Of a DNA stretch of 64,000 nt, positions 42,880-51,671 are shown in pieces (positions within the stretch are counted from its first letter, which is position 1; each line of letters starts with the position of its first letter). This DNA is from Candidatus Gastranaerophilales bacterium (lineage in GTDB: Bacteria; Cyanobacteriota; Vampirovibrionia; Gastranaerophilales; Gastranaerophilaceae), in assembly GCA_910587375.1 (NCBI GenBank), contig CAJULR010000036.1, positions 1 to 64,000 of the forward strand. The letters run 5' to 3'. The translations under genes and the position numbers were made by a program. The notes beneath the pieces were generated by a model that was given only the letters and a program-made list of their open reading frames with translations, was not told where the DNA came from and searched no databases.

Positions 42880-44259
42880 TTAAAAAGGAAACCCTCCGTT
42901 ATTCTTCATTCTAGCCATCAAATTTGCTTTCTGCTTCGCCTTAGAGCCCTTAAAGCTGTTTTTTAATTCTCCAAAGCCTTTCATCATCTTTCTTGTAGCG
43001 TCAAACTGGGTTAGAAACGCATTAAGCTCATTAATTTCAACACCTGCGCCTTTGGCAATTCTTTTTTTCCTGCTTGCATTTAATATATCAGGGTTTTGGC
43101 GCTCTTCTGGCGTCATGGAACTTATTATAACTTCAATTTTTTTAAACTGTTTTTCCCCTTCATGGGAAATTTTTTGCCTGTCATCTTTGTTTAACCCGGG
43201 GATTGGAAGCATGCCAAGAAGGCTGTCCAAAGAACCAAACATTTTCATCTGTTTTTGAAGTTTTAAAAAGTCTTCAAATGAAAATTTGTTTTTGAGCATG
43301 CTAAGCTCAAGTTCTTTTGCCTGCTTTTCGTCAAACGCTTCCTGTGCCCTTTCAACAAGGCTTACAATGTCACCCATGCCAAGAATTCTGCTTGCCATCC
43401 TGTCAGGGTGAAAATCCTCAAGGGACGTAATTTTTTCGCCGGTCCCGATAAGTTTTATCGGTTTTCCGGTTGAATATACAACGCTTAATGCACAGCCGCC
43501 GCGGCTGTCCCCGTCAAGTTTTGTTAAAATAACCCCCGTAATTTCAAGTTGTTCATCAAAGTTTTTAGCAATATCAATTGCTTCTTGCCCTGTCATAGAG
43601 TCTATTACAAGAAGTTTTTCATTTATCTTACAGGTTTTATCCAAAATTAACAGTTCAGCCATCATATCCGTGTCGATTTGAAGCCTTCCTGCCGTGTCGA
43701 AGATTAAAACCGTGTGGTTGTTTGTTTTTGCAAATTCAAGTGCTTTTTTTGCAATGTCTGTAACATCTTTTGAATCTTTAACACTGAAAAAATCAACGCC
43801 TGTGTCTTTTGCAAGGGTTTCAAGCTGGACAATTGCCGCGGGCCTGTAAACATCCATCGCAACCAAAAGAGGTTTTTTACCCTCTTTTTTTAATTTTAGG
43901 GCCAATTTTGCGCTGCTTGTTGTTTTTCCGCTTCCCTGAAGCCCTAACATCATTATAATACTTGGGTTTGTGTCAAGTTTTAGGGGAGATTGCTTTTCCC
44001 CAAGAAGATTTGTAAGTTCATCCGACACAATTTTAATTAACATCTCTGAAGGCTTAACACTTCTTAAAACGTCTGCACCTTCCGCTTTTTCTTTAATTTT
44101 TGAAATAAAAGATTTAACAACGTTCAAAGAAACATCCGAAGCCAAAAGCGCACGGCGAATCTCCCTCAAAGCTTCTGCCATATTTTCTTCTGTTAACGTG
44201 GCGGAAGATGAGGCTTTGTGAACAATTTCCTGTAATCTTTCGGACAAACTGTCAAACAT
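42880..44259 (-). CDS. ffh: Signal recognition particle protein Ffh
   Basis: Ffh targets membrane proteins co-translationally. N-domain (~1-90), G1 MLGLQGSGKTTSSAKLA, VAMDVYRPAAIVQLETLA, FDTAGRLQIDTDMM, LTKLDGDSRGGCALS and the Met-rich M-domain with ISSMTPEERQNPDILNASRKK, then RIAKGAG. 459 residues is normal. TATAAT (minus 44273-44268) ends 8 bases before the ATG: likely leaderless. No SRP RNA was found in the window. Confidence 0.97.
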   Translation of the reverse strand: MFDSLSERLQEIVHKASSSATLTEENMAEALREIRRALLASDVSLNVVKSFISKIKEKAEGADVLRSVKPSEMLIKIVSDELTNLLGEKQSPLKLDTNPSIIMMLGLQGSGKTTSSAKLALKLKKEGKKPLLVAMDVYRPAAIVQLETLAKDTGVDFFSVKDSKDVTDIAKKALEFAKTNNHTVLIFDTAGRLQIDTDMMAELLILDKTCKINEKLLVIDSMTGQEAIDIAKNFDEQLEITGVILTKLDGDSRGGCALSVVYSTGKPIKLIGTGEKITSLEDFHPDRMASRILGMGDIVSLVERAQEAFDEKQAKELELSMLKNKFSFEDFLKLQKQMKMFGSLDSLLGMLPIPGLNKDDRQKISHEGEKQFKKIEVIISSMTPEERQNPDILNASRKKRIAKGAGVEINELNAFLTQFDATRKMMKGFGELKNSFKGSKAKQKANLMARMKNNGGFPF

Positions 44260-44348
44260 ATAGAAAGATTATACACGATAAATCTTTAATTTTAAATAAA
44301 CATTATGGTGGATTATAAAGAATGCGGCTTCGCCTTATATAGTTTTCT

Positions 44349-45425
44349 TTATCCTAAAGTCATAAATTTATTAAAATTGTTCTGCGCCAATGGCCCTTGC
44401 GCTGCACTTTGGGAAAACATATTCCAAACATTTCCCGTCTGCTGGACGTTTTGCGCCCCGCTTTGAACAGCCGGGGCTGAAGAAGTTTTCGTATTTTCTT
44501 TATCTTTTTTTGGCCTCATAATGTCAAAAGCCTTTGTTATGAGCGCAATTAACACGGCAAATGAGATTGCTTTTCCCATAAGGTGTGTGGTGCTTGCAAT
44601 TTTTGCCTGGGATTTTGCCGAAGATACAAGCCCGTCGCCTGCGGGTGCTTCTTTTATAAACTTTTTAATGCTTTCAATAAAAGTATTTTTAGCGTTTAAA
44701 ATATTATCTATCGCCGCATTTTTTGCAGCGTCGTCTAAGCTGCTTGTGTTTTTATTTATGGCCTCTGTTATTCTTAACAACGTGTCTGTTTTTAGGGCCT
44801 CAAGCGCATTTGAATTTGAAGCAACATCTGCAGGAATGTCTGCAATATCTATTCCTGTGCCCTTTAAAATTTCCGCTAATTCTGACATAGTGCTTTTAAT
44901 TGAATCATCATCAAGCGCAGTTGCAAGCTTCAATTGGGCAGAAGTTAAAATTTCTTTTGTTTTAATTTGGTTATACCCTTCCTGTGCCTTCATAAGCTCT
45001 TTTGCCATATTAAAAGGTTCGCTTGCATTTTTAAGGTCATCAGGAAGCGTGTCAGATTTCATTGCGGCTTCTAAAATTGTGTCATGAAGGCTTGCAGCCA
45101 TTAAATCAGTATCATCGGACGGCAATAATGAAACAAGCCCGCCTGAAACAGCACCGACTGCGACACCTCCTGCAACGGTTTTTCCGATATCGAGCATAGA
45201 GTTTAAAATGCCGCCTTTTTTCTGTACATTAGCATTTGCAGGGGCCTGTACATTTTGCGAAACTCCTTGCAGCTGAGCAGTTTGACCCGCTTGGACTGTC
45301 TGGAGGCCTTGAATTTGGGGCTGTAAATTTATGGAAGGAGAAAAAGCGGGCTGAACACCAACAGGGGCGCTATATTGCGCTTGTTGAAGATTATTAAACA
45401 TAGGGTTCGGTGCCACTGTCTGCAT
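44349..45425 (-). CDS. Lineage-type protein: Gln/Pro/Ala-rich N-terminus, helical body, two hydrophobic segments
   Basis: The first ~70 residues are Gln/Ala/Pro/Val-rich (QIQGLQTVQAGQTAQLQG). A glycine-rich hydrophobic stretch (VAGGVAVGAVSGGLVSLL) follows at ~83-100, then a long acidic helical part, then a hydrophobic helix near ~290-308 and a low-complexity end. Similar overall plan to 13396-13959 and 25449-25862. Function not recognised. It is flanked by ffh and the DUF512 gene, both on the same strand. Confidence 0.55.
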   Translation of the reverse strand: MQTVAPNPMFNNLQQAQYSAPVGVQPAFSPSINLQPQIQGLQTVQAGQTAQLQGVSQNVQAPANANVQKKGGILNSMLDIGKTVAGGVAVGAVSGGLVSLLPSDDTDLMAASLHDTILEAAMKSDTLPDDLKNASEPFNMAKELMKAQEGYNQIKTKEILTSAQLKLATALDDDSIKSTMSELAEILKGTGIDIADIPADVASNSNALEALKTDTLLRITEAINKNTSSLDDAAKNAAIDNILNAKNTFIESIKKFIKEAPAGDGLVSSAKSQAKIASTTHLMGKAISFAVLIALITKAFDIMRPKKDKENTKTSSAPAVQSGAQNVQQTGNVWNMFSQSAAQGPLAQNNFNKFMTLG

Positions 45426-45485
45426 ATTTTTAAGCCTTCAATTCTTTAACCTATACCTTGTTAAAACCTGTAACATTAATTATTG

Positions 45486-46838
45486 CTAACTTTCGTTTAA
45501 AATTGTTAAGATTTCATCAAAATTGTAACAATCGGAAATTATGTGAAAAACAGGCTCTTGCCCGCGTTCTTTAAGGGCTTTTTCAATATCTGAAATTTTT
45601 ATGCCGTCTAAAAATTCGCTGCTGCCTTCTTTTAACATAACAGAAGGGATTATAATATGTTCAAATTCTTTATTTTGTATGGTTTTTAGAATATCAGAAC
45701 CTGTTATAAGCCCTGCAACGCTGATTTTATCCCCAAAAAATTCGTTTTTAACCTCAATCACTTCAAATTCAAGATTTTCTATGTTTATCTCTTTTTTAAA
45801 TTTGCTAAAAAGCCAAGCCCCGTAAGTTCCAGTTAAAAGTGAAACTTTCTTTTTGTTTTTAAGCCGCTTTTTAAATTTTTTCTTACACTTTTGAAAACTG
45901 TCCTCTAAAAGCCTGATAGAGCCCACCCCATCTTCAATTTGAACAAAATCTCCATAATATTTTTTATCAGGGATTTCCCTTCCTGCCGTAAGAAAAATCT
46001 CATCGGAGGCCATTCCTATATGCTTCTTTAAAGATGTGTTAAATTCATCCAGCATATCTATAATTTTATTAGCATTTTCTTTTGTTAAGGGCTTTAAAAG
46101 GTCGCCTTCACGGTATTTGCTTACCCCGACAGGAACAACCGCCAAAGATTTTAATATTTTTTTATACTTTTTCAAATCTGATAAAGTGCGGCAAAGTTCC
46201 TCTCCATCATTTATTTCAGGACAAAGAACAATCTGCCCGTGGATTTCAACGCCGATTTTTTTAAACCTGTCTAAGATTTGTAAAATCTCCCCCGCCCTTT
46301 TATTATTCAACATTTTCACCCTTAAATCAGGGTTTGTTGTGTGAATTGAAACATACAAAGGAGAAAGTCTCAGGGCTTCCATTCTCTGCCAATCTTCTTC
46401 TTTTAAGTTTGTGCCTGTAATATACGTCCCTTGAAGATAGGATGTGCGCCAATCGTCGTCTTTTACATAAAGACTTTCTCTAAGGCCCTTTGGCTGCTGG
46501 TCCACAAAACAGAAAATACATTTGTTAAGACAGGGTTTTATCCCGTCAAACACAGCACATTCAAAGTCTATCCCCAAATCTTCTTCTTCATCTTTTTCAA
46601 TTTCAAAAAGTTCCACTTCCCCAGGCAAGCTCGTGCCGTCTTCTTGAAGAATAGGTGCTTTTTTAACGGCAAGGTTAATATTTTCATCCTGCACAATAAA
46701 ACTTAATTCAATTATATCTTTTGGCTGAATTCCGTTTACAGAAAGAATAATGTCGCCTTTTGATAAACCCAGTTCATCTGCAATTGAATCCGGGCGGACT
46801 TCAGACACTATCATTCCCTTTTGAATTTTGGCGCACAT
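45486..46838 (-). CDS. DUF512 family protein: PDZ plus radical SAM-like
   Basis: The 450-residue protein opens with a PDZ-like domain (VSEVRPDSIADELGLSKGDI, then ILSVNG) and continues with a radical SAM-like region containing CLNKCIFCFVDQQPKGLRE, a CxxxCxxC cluster, and VSIHTTNPDLRVKMLNN. The C-terminus is the DUF512 part (LLTGTYGAWLF, VAGLITGSDIL). This architecture is known in Clostridia and Cyanobacteria, with function unknown to me. Its ATG overlaps the PadR stop by one base (TAATG), so the two are coupled. Confidence 0.85.
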   Translation of the reverse strand: MCAKIQKGMIVSEVRPDSIADELGLSKGDIILSVNGIQPKDIIELSFIVQDENINLAVKKAPILQEDGTSLPGEVELFEIEKDEEEDLGIDFECAVFDGIKPCLNKCIFCFVDQQPKGLRESLYVKDDDWRTSYLQGTYITGTNLKEEDWQRMEALRLSPLYVSIHTTNPDLRVKMLNNKRAGEILQILDRFKKIGVEIHGQIVLCPEINDGEELCRTLSDLKKYKKILKSLAVVPVGVSKYREGDLLKPLTKENANKIIDMLDEFNTSLKKHIGMASDEIFLTAGREIPDKKYYGDFVQIEDGVGSIRLLEDSFQKCKKKFKKRLKNKKKVSLLTGTYGAWLFSKFKKEINIENLEFEVIEVKNEFFGDKISVAGLITGSDILKTIQNKEFEHIIIPSVMLKEGSSEFLDGIKISDIEKALKERGQEPVFHIISDCYNFDEILTILNES

Positions 46839-47332
46839 TATTGAAACACCTCAATCAGCCCGTTAACTGCCGTAAGTTCTTTTTTAATAACATCTTTTTG
46901 CAAGGGTTCATACATATTATAAGGGTTTGAAATTGCATCTTCCATCCCTTTTTTCAACAATAAAAGATGGTTTAGCAAAGTTTTATAAAGTTCTTTTTTT
47001 TCATCTTCTTCTAAAATGTCTGAAACACAAAGCAAAATGGACACATTGCTTAAAATGTTGGATTTATTTTTAAATTCAAACGAAAGAATTGCATTTTTTA
47101 AATATTTCATCCCAAACGGAGTGATTTTATAGGTTTTAGAGAGCATTCCCCCGTCTGTCATTTTAGATTCAAACTCCACACAAGATAACCCTTCGAGCCT
47201 TTTTAGGGCAGGGTTTACCGTGCCAAGGCTTGGGTTTGCAAACATAAAGAATTTTTCTTCAATGAGCTTTCGAACCTTGTAAATTGTGGCGTCATATTTT
47301 GAAAGTATGTAGAGGATTAATATTTCAACCAT
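46838..47332 (-). CDS. PadR-family transcriptional regulator
   Basis: The 164-residue protein has the PadR winged helix (EILILYILSKYDATIYKVRK, then LGTVNPALKRLEGLSCVEFES and KTYKITPFGMKYL) and a C-terminal helical dimerisation region. PadR proteins usually repress adjacent genes in response to small molecules. It is directly coupled to the DUF512 gene, whose operon it probably regulates. GGAGATTTTAT precedes the ATG. Confidence 0.85.
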   Translation of the reverse strand: MVEILILYILSKYDATIYKVRKLIEEKFFMFANPSLGTVNPALKRLEGLSCVEFESKMTDGGMLSKTYKITPFGMKYLKNAILSFEFKNKSNILSNVSILLCVSDILEEDEKKELYKTLLNHLLLLKKGMEDAISNPYNMYEPLQKDVIKKELTAVNGLIEVFQ

Positions 47333-47453
47333 ATAAAATCTCCAAACTATGCTCTATTCTAGCATTAAGTTTTAATATTGTTAAATTCTTTATTTAATTT
47401 ATAATTTATTAGGGCGAAAATGTTTATGCCCTTTTAAAAAAGAGGAATTAATT

Positions 47454-48185
47454 TTGTTAACAGCTGAAAATACAACCGATAAGGTTAAAGAGATTGTAAA
47501 AGAAACAAATTTAAAGCATATTGCAATAATTATGGATGGAAACAGACGCTGGGCAAAAGAACACCATCTGCCATCTGCCATGGGCCACAAAAAAGGAGTA
47601 GACGCCCTTAAAAAAGTTGTTAAGGGAGCGCATAATTTTGGCGTTAAATACTTAACACTTTATGCCTTTTCAACCGAAAACTGGAACAGAAACCAGGAAG
47701 AAGTTGATTTTTTAATGGGCCTTCTTGCAAGCACAATTAAAAATGAACTTAAAGAACTTCATCAAAACAACGTAAAATTAAAATTCATAGGGGACATTAA
47801 GGGCCTGAATTCAAGCCTGCAAGCAATTTTAGCGGAAGCAGAAGATGTTACAAAAGAAAACACGGGCGTAAACCTTCAAATTGCGATAAATTACGGCGCG
47901 AGAAACGAACTTGTAAACGCTGTACGCGAAATGGTTAAAGAAAATATTACACCGGATAAAATTGATGAAGAAACACTAAAAAATTATCTTTACACAAAAA
48001 ATATCCCGGACCCTGATTTGCTCATAAGAACGGGCGGGGAAATGCGCGTAAGCAATTATCTTCTTTGGCAGATAGCGTATTCTGAAATTTACATTACAAA
48101 AAAATATTGGCCCGAGTTTGATGAAAACGAACTCCAAATTTCAATTGAAGAATTTAACAAAAGACAAAGAAGATACGGCGGCTAG
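47454..48185 (+). CDS. uppS: Isoprenyl transferase (undecaprenyl diphosphate synthase)
   Basis: UppS makes the C55 lipid carrier for peptidoglycan and O-antigen. Motifs: IIMDGNRRWAKEHHLPSAMG (catalytic Asp), LTLYAFSTENWNRNQEEVDF and PDLLIRTGGEMRVSNYLLWQ. Length 243 is normal. Start is TTG with AGAGGAA 8-9 bases upstream. It is followed at 39 bases by rdgB. Confidence 0.95.
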   Translation: MLTAENTTDKVKEIVKETNLKHIAIIMDGNRRWAKEHHLPSAMGHKKGVDALKKVVKGAHNFGVKYLTLYAFSTENWNRNQEEVDFLMGLLASTIKNELKELHQNNVKLKFIGDIKGLNSSLQAILAEAEDVTKENTGVNLQIAINYGARNELVNAVREMVKENITPDKIDEETLKNYLYTKNIPDPDLLIRTGGEMRVSNYLLWQIAYSEIYITKKYWPEFDENELQISIEEFNKRQRRYGG

Positions 48186-48224
48186 GCCATATCCGCCTAT
48201 TGGCGCCAAAAGCGGAGAAATTCT

Positions 48225-48821
48225 ATGTTAAAAATAATCCTTGGAACACAAAACGAACATAAAATTTATGAGATGAATTTAATTTCAAAGCCATATGGAA
48301 TTGAATTTGAAATGCCTGATACAAAAAACAAGGCTTTTAACCCGATTGAAAACGGTGAAACCTTTGAAGAAAATTCATACATAAAAGCACATGCTGCATA
48401 TGAGTGCGGCGGCGGGGAATTATACCTTGCGGATGATTCAGGGCTTTGTGTTGATTATTTAGACGGAGCCCCCGGAATAAAATCCGCCCGCTTTGCAGAC
48501 ACGGCAGAACACAGAATTGAAAAGCTTTTAGATGTTATGAAAGAAGCCAAAAACCCGCATGAAAGAACAGCTCATTTTGAATGTCACCTTGTGCTTTTGG
48601 ATAATAAAGGAAATGTTTTAAACAAAACAAAAGGCGTGTGCAAAGGAGAAATTGCCTTTGAAAAGAAGGGCTCAAACGGCTTTGGGTATGACCCTGTTTT
48701 TATTGTTGAAAAGTTAAACAAAACAATGGCAGAACTTACAGAAGATGAAAAAAACCTGCATTCTCACCGCGGGAAGGCACTTTCAGATATGCTTGTATGG
48801 CTAAAACACAATTATTTATGA
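48225..48821 (+). CDS. rdgB: XTP/dITP diphosphatase (RdgB/HAM1)
   Basis: House-cleaning hydrolase that removes deaminated purine nucleoside triphosphates. N-terminal LGTQNEHKIYEM matches the T-x-N-x-x-K start, with LADDSGLCVDYLDGAPGI and FEKKGSNGFGYDPVF further on. 198 residues is typical. GGAGAAATTCT precedes the ATG. It lies between uppS and a small repeat protein on the same strand. Confidence 0.94.
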   Translation: MLKIILGTQNEHKIYEMNLISKPYGIEFEMPDTKNKAFNPIENGETFEENSYIKAHAAYECGGGELYLADDSGLCVDYLDGAPGIKSARFADTAEHRIEKLLDVMKEAKNPHERTAHFECHLVLLDNKGNVLNKTKGVCKGEIAFEKKGSNGFGYDPVFIVEKLNKTMAELTEDEKNLHSHRGKALSDMLVWLKHNYL

Positions 48822-48854
48822 TATACTTTTTTTAAAGATAAAAAGGATAAAAAT

Positions 48855-49181
48855 ATGGAAAATGCGCCAGACAACAAAAGATGGTATGACAAAGACCCCA
48901 TTTTAAAAGAAGCATTAGAACTTTTAAGGCTTTCAAGCCCGGATGAAAAAGAACATGCAAAAGATTTTATTCTGCAATTACAAGAACAAGTTGCAGGAGA
49001 AGTAATTGAGCGCATATATCAGATAATCACCCAATATGAAGGCAAGGGAAACCGCTGGTATGACAACGACCCTGTTATGATTAAAGCGATTGAAATTTTA
49101 AGACACGCTGACCCCAAAACCCAAAGAAAAGCTGCCTTAAAGCTTTTGCTTGCGCTTGAAGAAAAAAGTTTTAACGAATAA
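48855..49181 (+). CDS. Small protein with two RWYD-D-P repeats
   Basis: The 108-residue protein consists of two copies of a ~38-residue helical unit, each starting R-W-Y-D-x-D-P (at ~9 and ~67) and followed by an ALELLRLSSPDEKE / AIEILRHADPKTQR segment. No signal peptide, no cysteines. Strong AAAAGGATAAAAAT leader before the ATG. No family name known to me. It lies in a same-strand run uppS, rdgB, this gene, folE2. Confidence 0.6.
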   Translation: MENAPDNKRWYDKDPILKEALELLRLSSPDEKEHAKDFILQLQEQVAGEVIERIYQIITQYEGKGNRWYDNDPVMIKAIEILRHADPKTQRKAALKLLLALEEKSFNE

Positions 49182-49202
49182 ATTTTAAAAAGCCCTTTTC
49201 TT

Positions 49203-50030
49203 TTGGACTTCAATAAATTCAAAGAATTGTTAAGAAATATGAACGACGTACAAAATCAAACTGATGAAAGAAATATAGACATCCAAAAAGTGGGTGTAAA
49301 AGATGTTGAAATCCCTCTTGTTATTCAAAGGAAATTAAAAAACGGCGGCGTAAATTCCCAAAGAGTCTATGCCAAGGCCAAAATGAGCGTTTCTTTAATG
49401 CACCAATTCAAAGGAACGCATATGAGCCGCTTTATTGAAATTTTAAACGATTACAGAAAAGAAAACCTTGTCGGCGTTGATATTAAAAAAATGCTTCAAG
49501 ACATTAAAGAAAGATTAAACGCCGAAAACGCTTATGTAAAGTTTGATTTTAAATATTTTATTAAAAAAACAGCCCCAAAAAGCGGCCTTGAAGCCCTTAT
49601 GTGCTATGATTGCTATTTTGAAGGGGTTTTAAACAAAAATGATTACAGATTTTATTTAGGCGCAAAAGTTCCCGTGACAACGCTTTGCCCCTGTTCAAAA
49701 GAAATATCCGATTATGGCGCACACAACCAAAGGGCAATTGTGAAAGTTAAAATTTCATATCCTGAATCTAAGCACATTTGGCTTGAAGATTTAATCAAAA
49801 CAATTGAAGAATCAGGCTCGTCTGAAGTTTATTCCCTTTTAAAAAGGGAAGATGAAAAGGCCGTAACAGAGCGGGCCTATGAAAACCCGAAATTTGTTGA
49901 AGATGTGCTTCGGGATGTTGTTTTGAAGCTTGATAATAATGAAATAATAAATTCTTTTGAAGTGGAAATTGAGGCCCAAGAGAGCATTCATAACCACAAT
50001 GCCTGGGCATATCAGAAAAAAGAAAAATAG
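49203..50030 (+). CDS. folE2: GTP cyclohydrolase FolE2
   Basis: FolE2 makes 7,8-dihydroneopterin triphosphate for folate and queuosine without the FolE fold. Motifs: VGVKDVEIPLVI, AKMSVSLMHQFKGTHMSRF and VTTLCPCSKEISDYGAHNQR with the metal-ligand Cys. The longest frame starts at a TTG (49203); the ATG at 49239 (MNDVQNQTDERN) is the likelier start because family members begin at this point. 275 or 263 residues. The next gene is 96 bases away. Confidence 0.93.
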   Translation: MDFNKFKELLRNMNDVQNQTDERNIDIQKVGVKDVEIPLVIQRKLKNGGVNSQRVYAKAKMSVSLMHQFKGTHMSRFIEILNDYRKENLVGVDIKKMLQDIKERLNAENAYVKFDFKYFIKKTAPKSGLEALMCYDCYFEGVLNKNDYRFYLGAKVPVTTLCPCSKEISDYGAHNQRAIVKVKISYPESKHIWLEDLIKTIEESGSSEVYSLLKREDEKAVTERAYENPKFVEDVLRDVVLKLDNNEIINSFEVEIEAQESIHNHNAWAYQKKEK

Positions 50031-50126
50031 ATTTAAAATTTTAAATCTAGCCGTTCAATTTTATTTTTTTTATGTTTTAATTGAATAGCATTTGTTGTTA
50101 GGTAAAAAAAATAAGGAGAAATTATA

Positions 50127-50381
50127 ATGCAAATTTCAGCAGTTTCCGCTTTTAACTTTTTAGGTAAAGGCTCTAAATTCGAACCGAAAGCAGGCCCCGG
50201 AGAACAAATTTTATATGATGAAGGCCAGGCATATATCGCCAAAATGCCAAAAGGCGCAAAAAAAGATACATTTGTAAGAAGCTCAAGAGAAGAACGCTCT
50301 GCTTCAGAAAAATTTGACTCAGTTGAAGAAGCTATGGCAGCAGGCGAACCCGGCTTCAGACCTGAAGATTTCAGATATTAA
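50127..50381 (+). CDS. Small lineage-type protein
   Basis: The 84-residue protein begins MQISAVSAFNFLGKG, a loose form of the M-x-I/V-N/S start with an F-X-G-like box, then a charged body (EEAMAAGEPGFRPEDFRY at the end). AAGGAG lies 8 bases before the ATG and a strong terminator follows, which support a real, separately transcribed gene. Function unknown. Confidence 0.6.
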   Translation: MQISAVSAFNFLGKGSKFEPKAGPGEQILYDEGQAYIAKMPKGAKKDTFVRSSREERSASEKFDSVEEAMAAGEPGFRPEDFRY

Positions 50382-50404
50382 TTTTAAAAACAAACTTAAT
50401 ATTT

Positions 50405-50434
50405 AAAACCCCGTCCAAACCAGGCGGGGTTTTT
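50405..50434 (+). terminator. Terminator of the small gene 50127
   Basis: AAAACCCCG (50405-50413) pairs with CGGGGTTTT (50425-50433), followed by another T. Confidence 0.85.
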
Positions 50435-50437
50435 AAT

Positions 50438-50495
50438 GCCTTTATGCCCTTTTATACCCTTATATCTTTATGCCCTTATAGCCTTATGCCCTTGT
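50438..50495. repeat. Degenerate short repeats of TTATGCCCTT
   Basis: Three to four imperfect copies of (T)TTATGCCCTTA/G in ~58 bases between the terminator at 50434 and the stop of the LPS permease gene. Confidence 0.5.
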
Positions 50496-50498
50496 AAA

Positions 50499-51665
50499 TT
50501 AAGTAATAGTATACGCTTTTCTTCTGTATAAAATCCAGCCTATAATTGCAATTGAAATTACAGGAAGCCAAGCCGCCAAAAACGGGCTTATTGCCTTTGT
50601 TTCCCCAAGGTTTAGAGAAAACGCACGAATTACATAATATACAAAAATAATCATAACAGAGAAAAGAAAGCCCCTGTTATATCTTACCCTTGGAGGTGTT
50701 ATTGCAAGCGGAATGCCGACAAGCGCAAGCGCAAAGGTGGTAACAGGAAGGGCAAGCTTGTCATAAAGCTGAACTTGAAGCTCCAGTTTTAATTTTTCTA
50801 AAATATTAGGATTTTTCTTATTTTTATGAATAAATTTCATCAGCCTGAAAAAGTTATACTGGCTTGCTTCGTCTTTTACAAGGCTGTCTAATTTATCAAT
50901 CCCAAAATTTATATTAGACCTTTCAAAAAGCGTTGTGTTCAAAACTTTTTCTGTTGTAGAAAGCGTATACATAACGCCGCCGTCAAATATCCATCCTGAA
51001 TCTGCAGTTTTTCCGACCTTTGCCTGGATAATTTGAACAGTATTATCATTTGATAAGTCTAAAACCGTAATATTGTTTAAAGTTTTATCTTCACACTTTT
51101 GAACGTAGAAAAGCCTTTTTAATTTCCCGTCTTTGTCCGTTTCATTCAGGGTATAGTTCATCCTGCCTTCAGGAACATGCTTTTTTTGAAGGGAATAGAT
51201 TGCAAGATATTTTGCCTGTGTGCTTGCCGCAGGAACAATAAATTCATTTATTAAAAAGCTTACAACGGTCATTAAAATTGCAAAGGCAAAAATGGGCTTT
51301 GCAATACGTGCAATTCCAATGCCACAGGCTCTTAACACCGTAATTTCAGAATTTAAACTTAATTTGTTTACGGTCATAACCGTTGCAAAAAGGGTTGAAA
51401 TCGGGATTGTCATAACAAAAACCTGCGGAAGATTCAAAACAACCATCATAATTGCAATGTTAAAAGGAATTCCAAATTGGGTAATTTGTTTTATAAGCTG
51501 GGTAAAAGTTTCAGAAGCAAAAATGATTGATGTAAAGATAATAACACCAAGCACAAAGACTTCTATAAGCTGCTTTAGGATATATTTATCCAGCATACTG
51601 ATTGAAGCTGCCTTAATTTTTAGAAATCTGAAATATTTTTGAAAATCTTTACTTTTAACATTCAT
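50499..51665 (-). CDS. LptF/LptG family LPS export permease
   Basis: Six-span permease of the LptB2FG type with a periplasmic jellyroll-like domain (~200-290). N-terminal LDKYILKQLIEVFVLGVIIF, PISTLFATVMTVNKLSLNSE and LPVTTFALALVGIPLAI are typical. It extracts LPS from the inner membrane. 388 residues fits. It cannot be split into LptF or LptG by eye; some lineages have a single gene. It starts 6 bases after tyrA on the minus strand, likely one operon. Confidence 0.88.
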   Translation of the reverse strand: MNVKSKDFQKYFRFLKIKAASISMLDKYILKQLIEVFVLGVIIFTSIIFASETFTQLIKQITQFGIPFNIAIMMVVLNLPQVFVMTIPISTLFATVMTVNKLSLNSEITVLRACGIGIARIAKPIFAFAILMTVVSFLINEFIVPAASTQAKYLAIYSLQKKHVPEGRMNYTLNETDKDGKLKRLFYVQKCEDKTLNNITVLDLSNDNTVQIIQAKVGKTADSGWIFDGGVMYTLSTTEKVLNTTLFERSNINFGIDKLDSLVKDEASQYNFFRLMKFIHKNKKNPNILEKLKLELQVQLYDKLALPVTTFALALVGIPLAITPPRVRYNRGFLFSVMIIFVYYVIRAFSLNLGETKAISPFLAAWLPVISIAIIGWILYRRKAYTIT

Positions 51666-51671
51666 TTTTTA

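Noticed and set aside
50438..50495. CRISPR array
   Set aside because: Units are ~10 bases, degenerate and without spacers of regular size.
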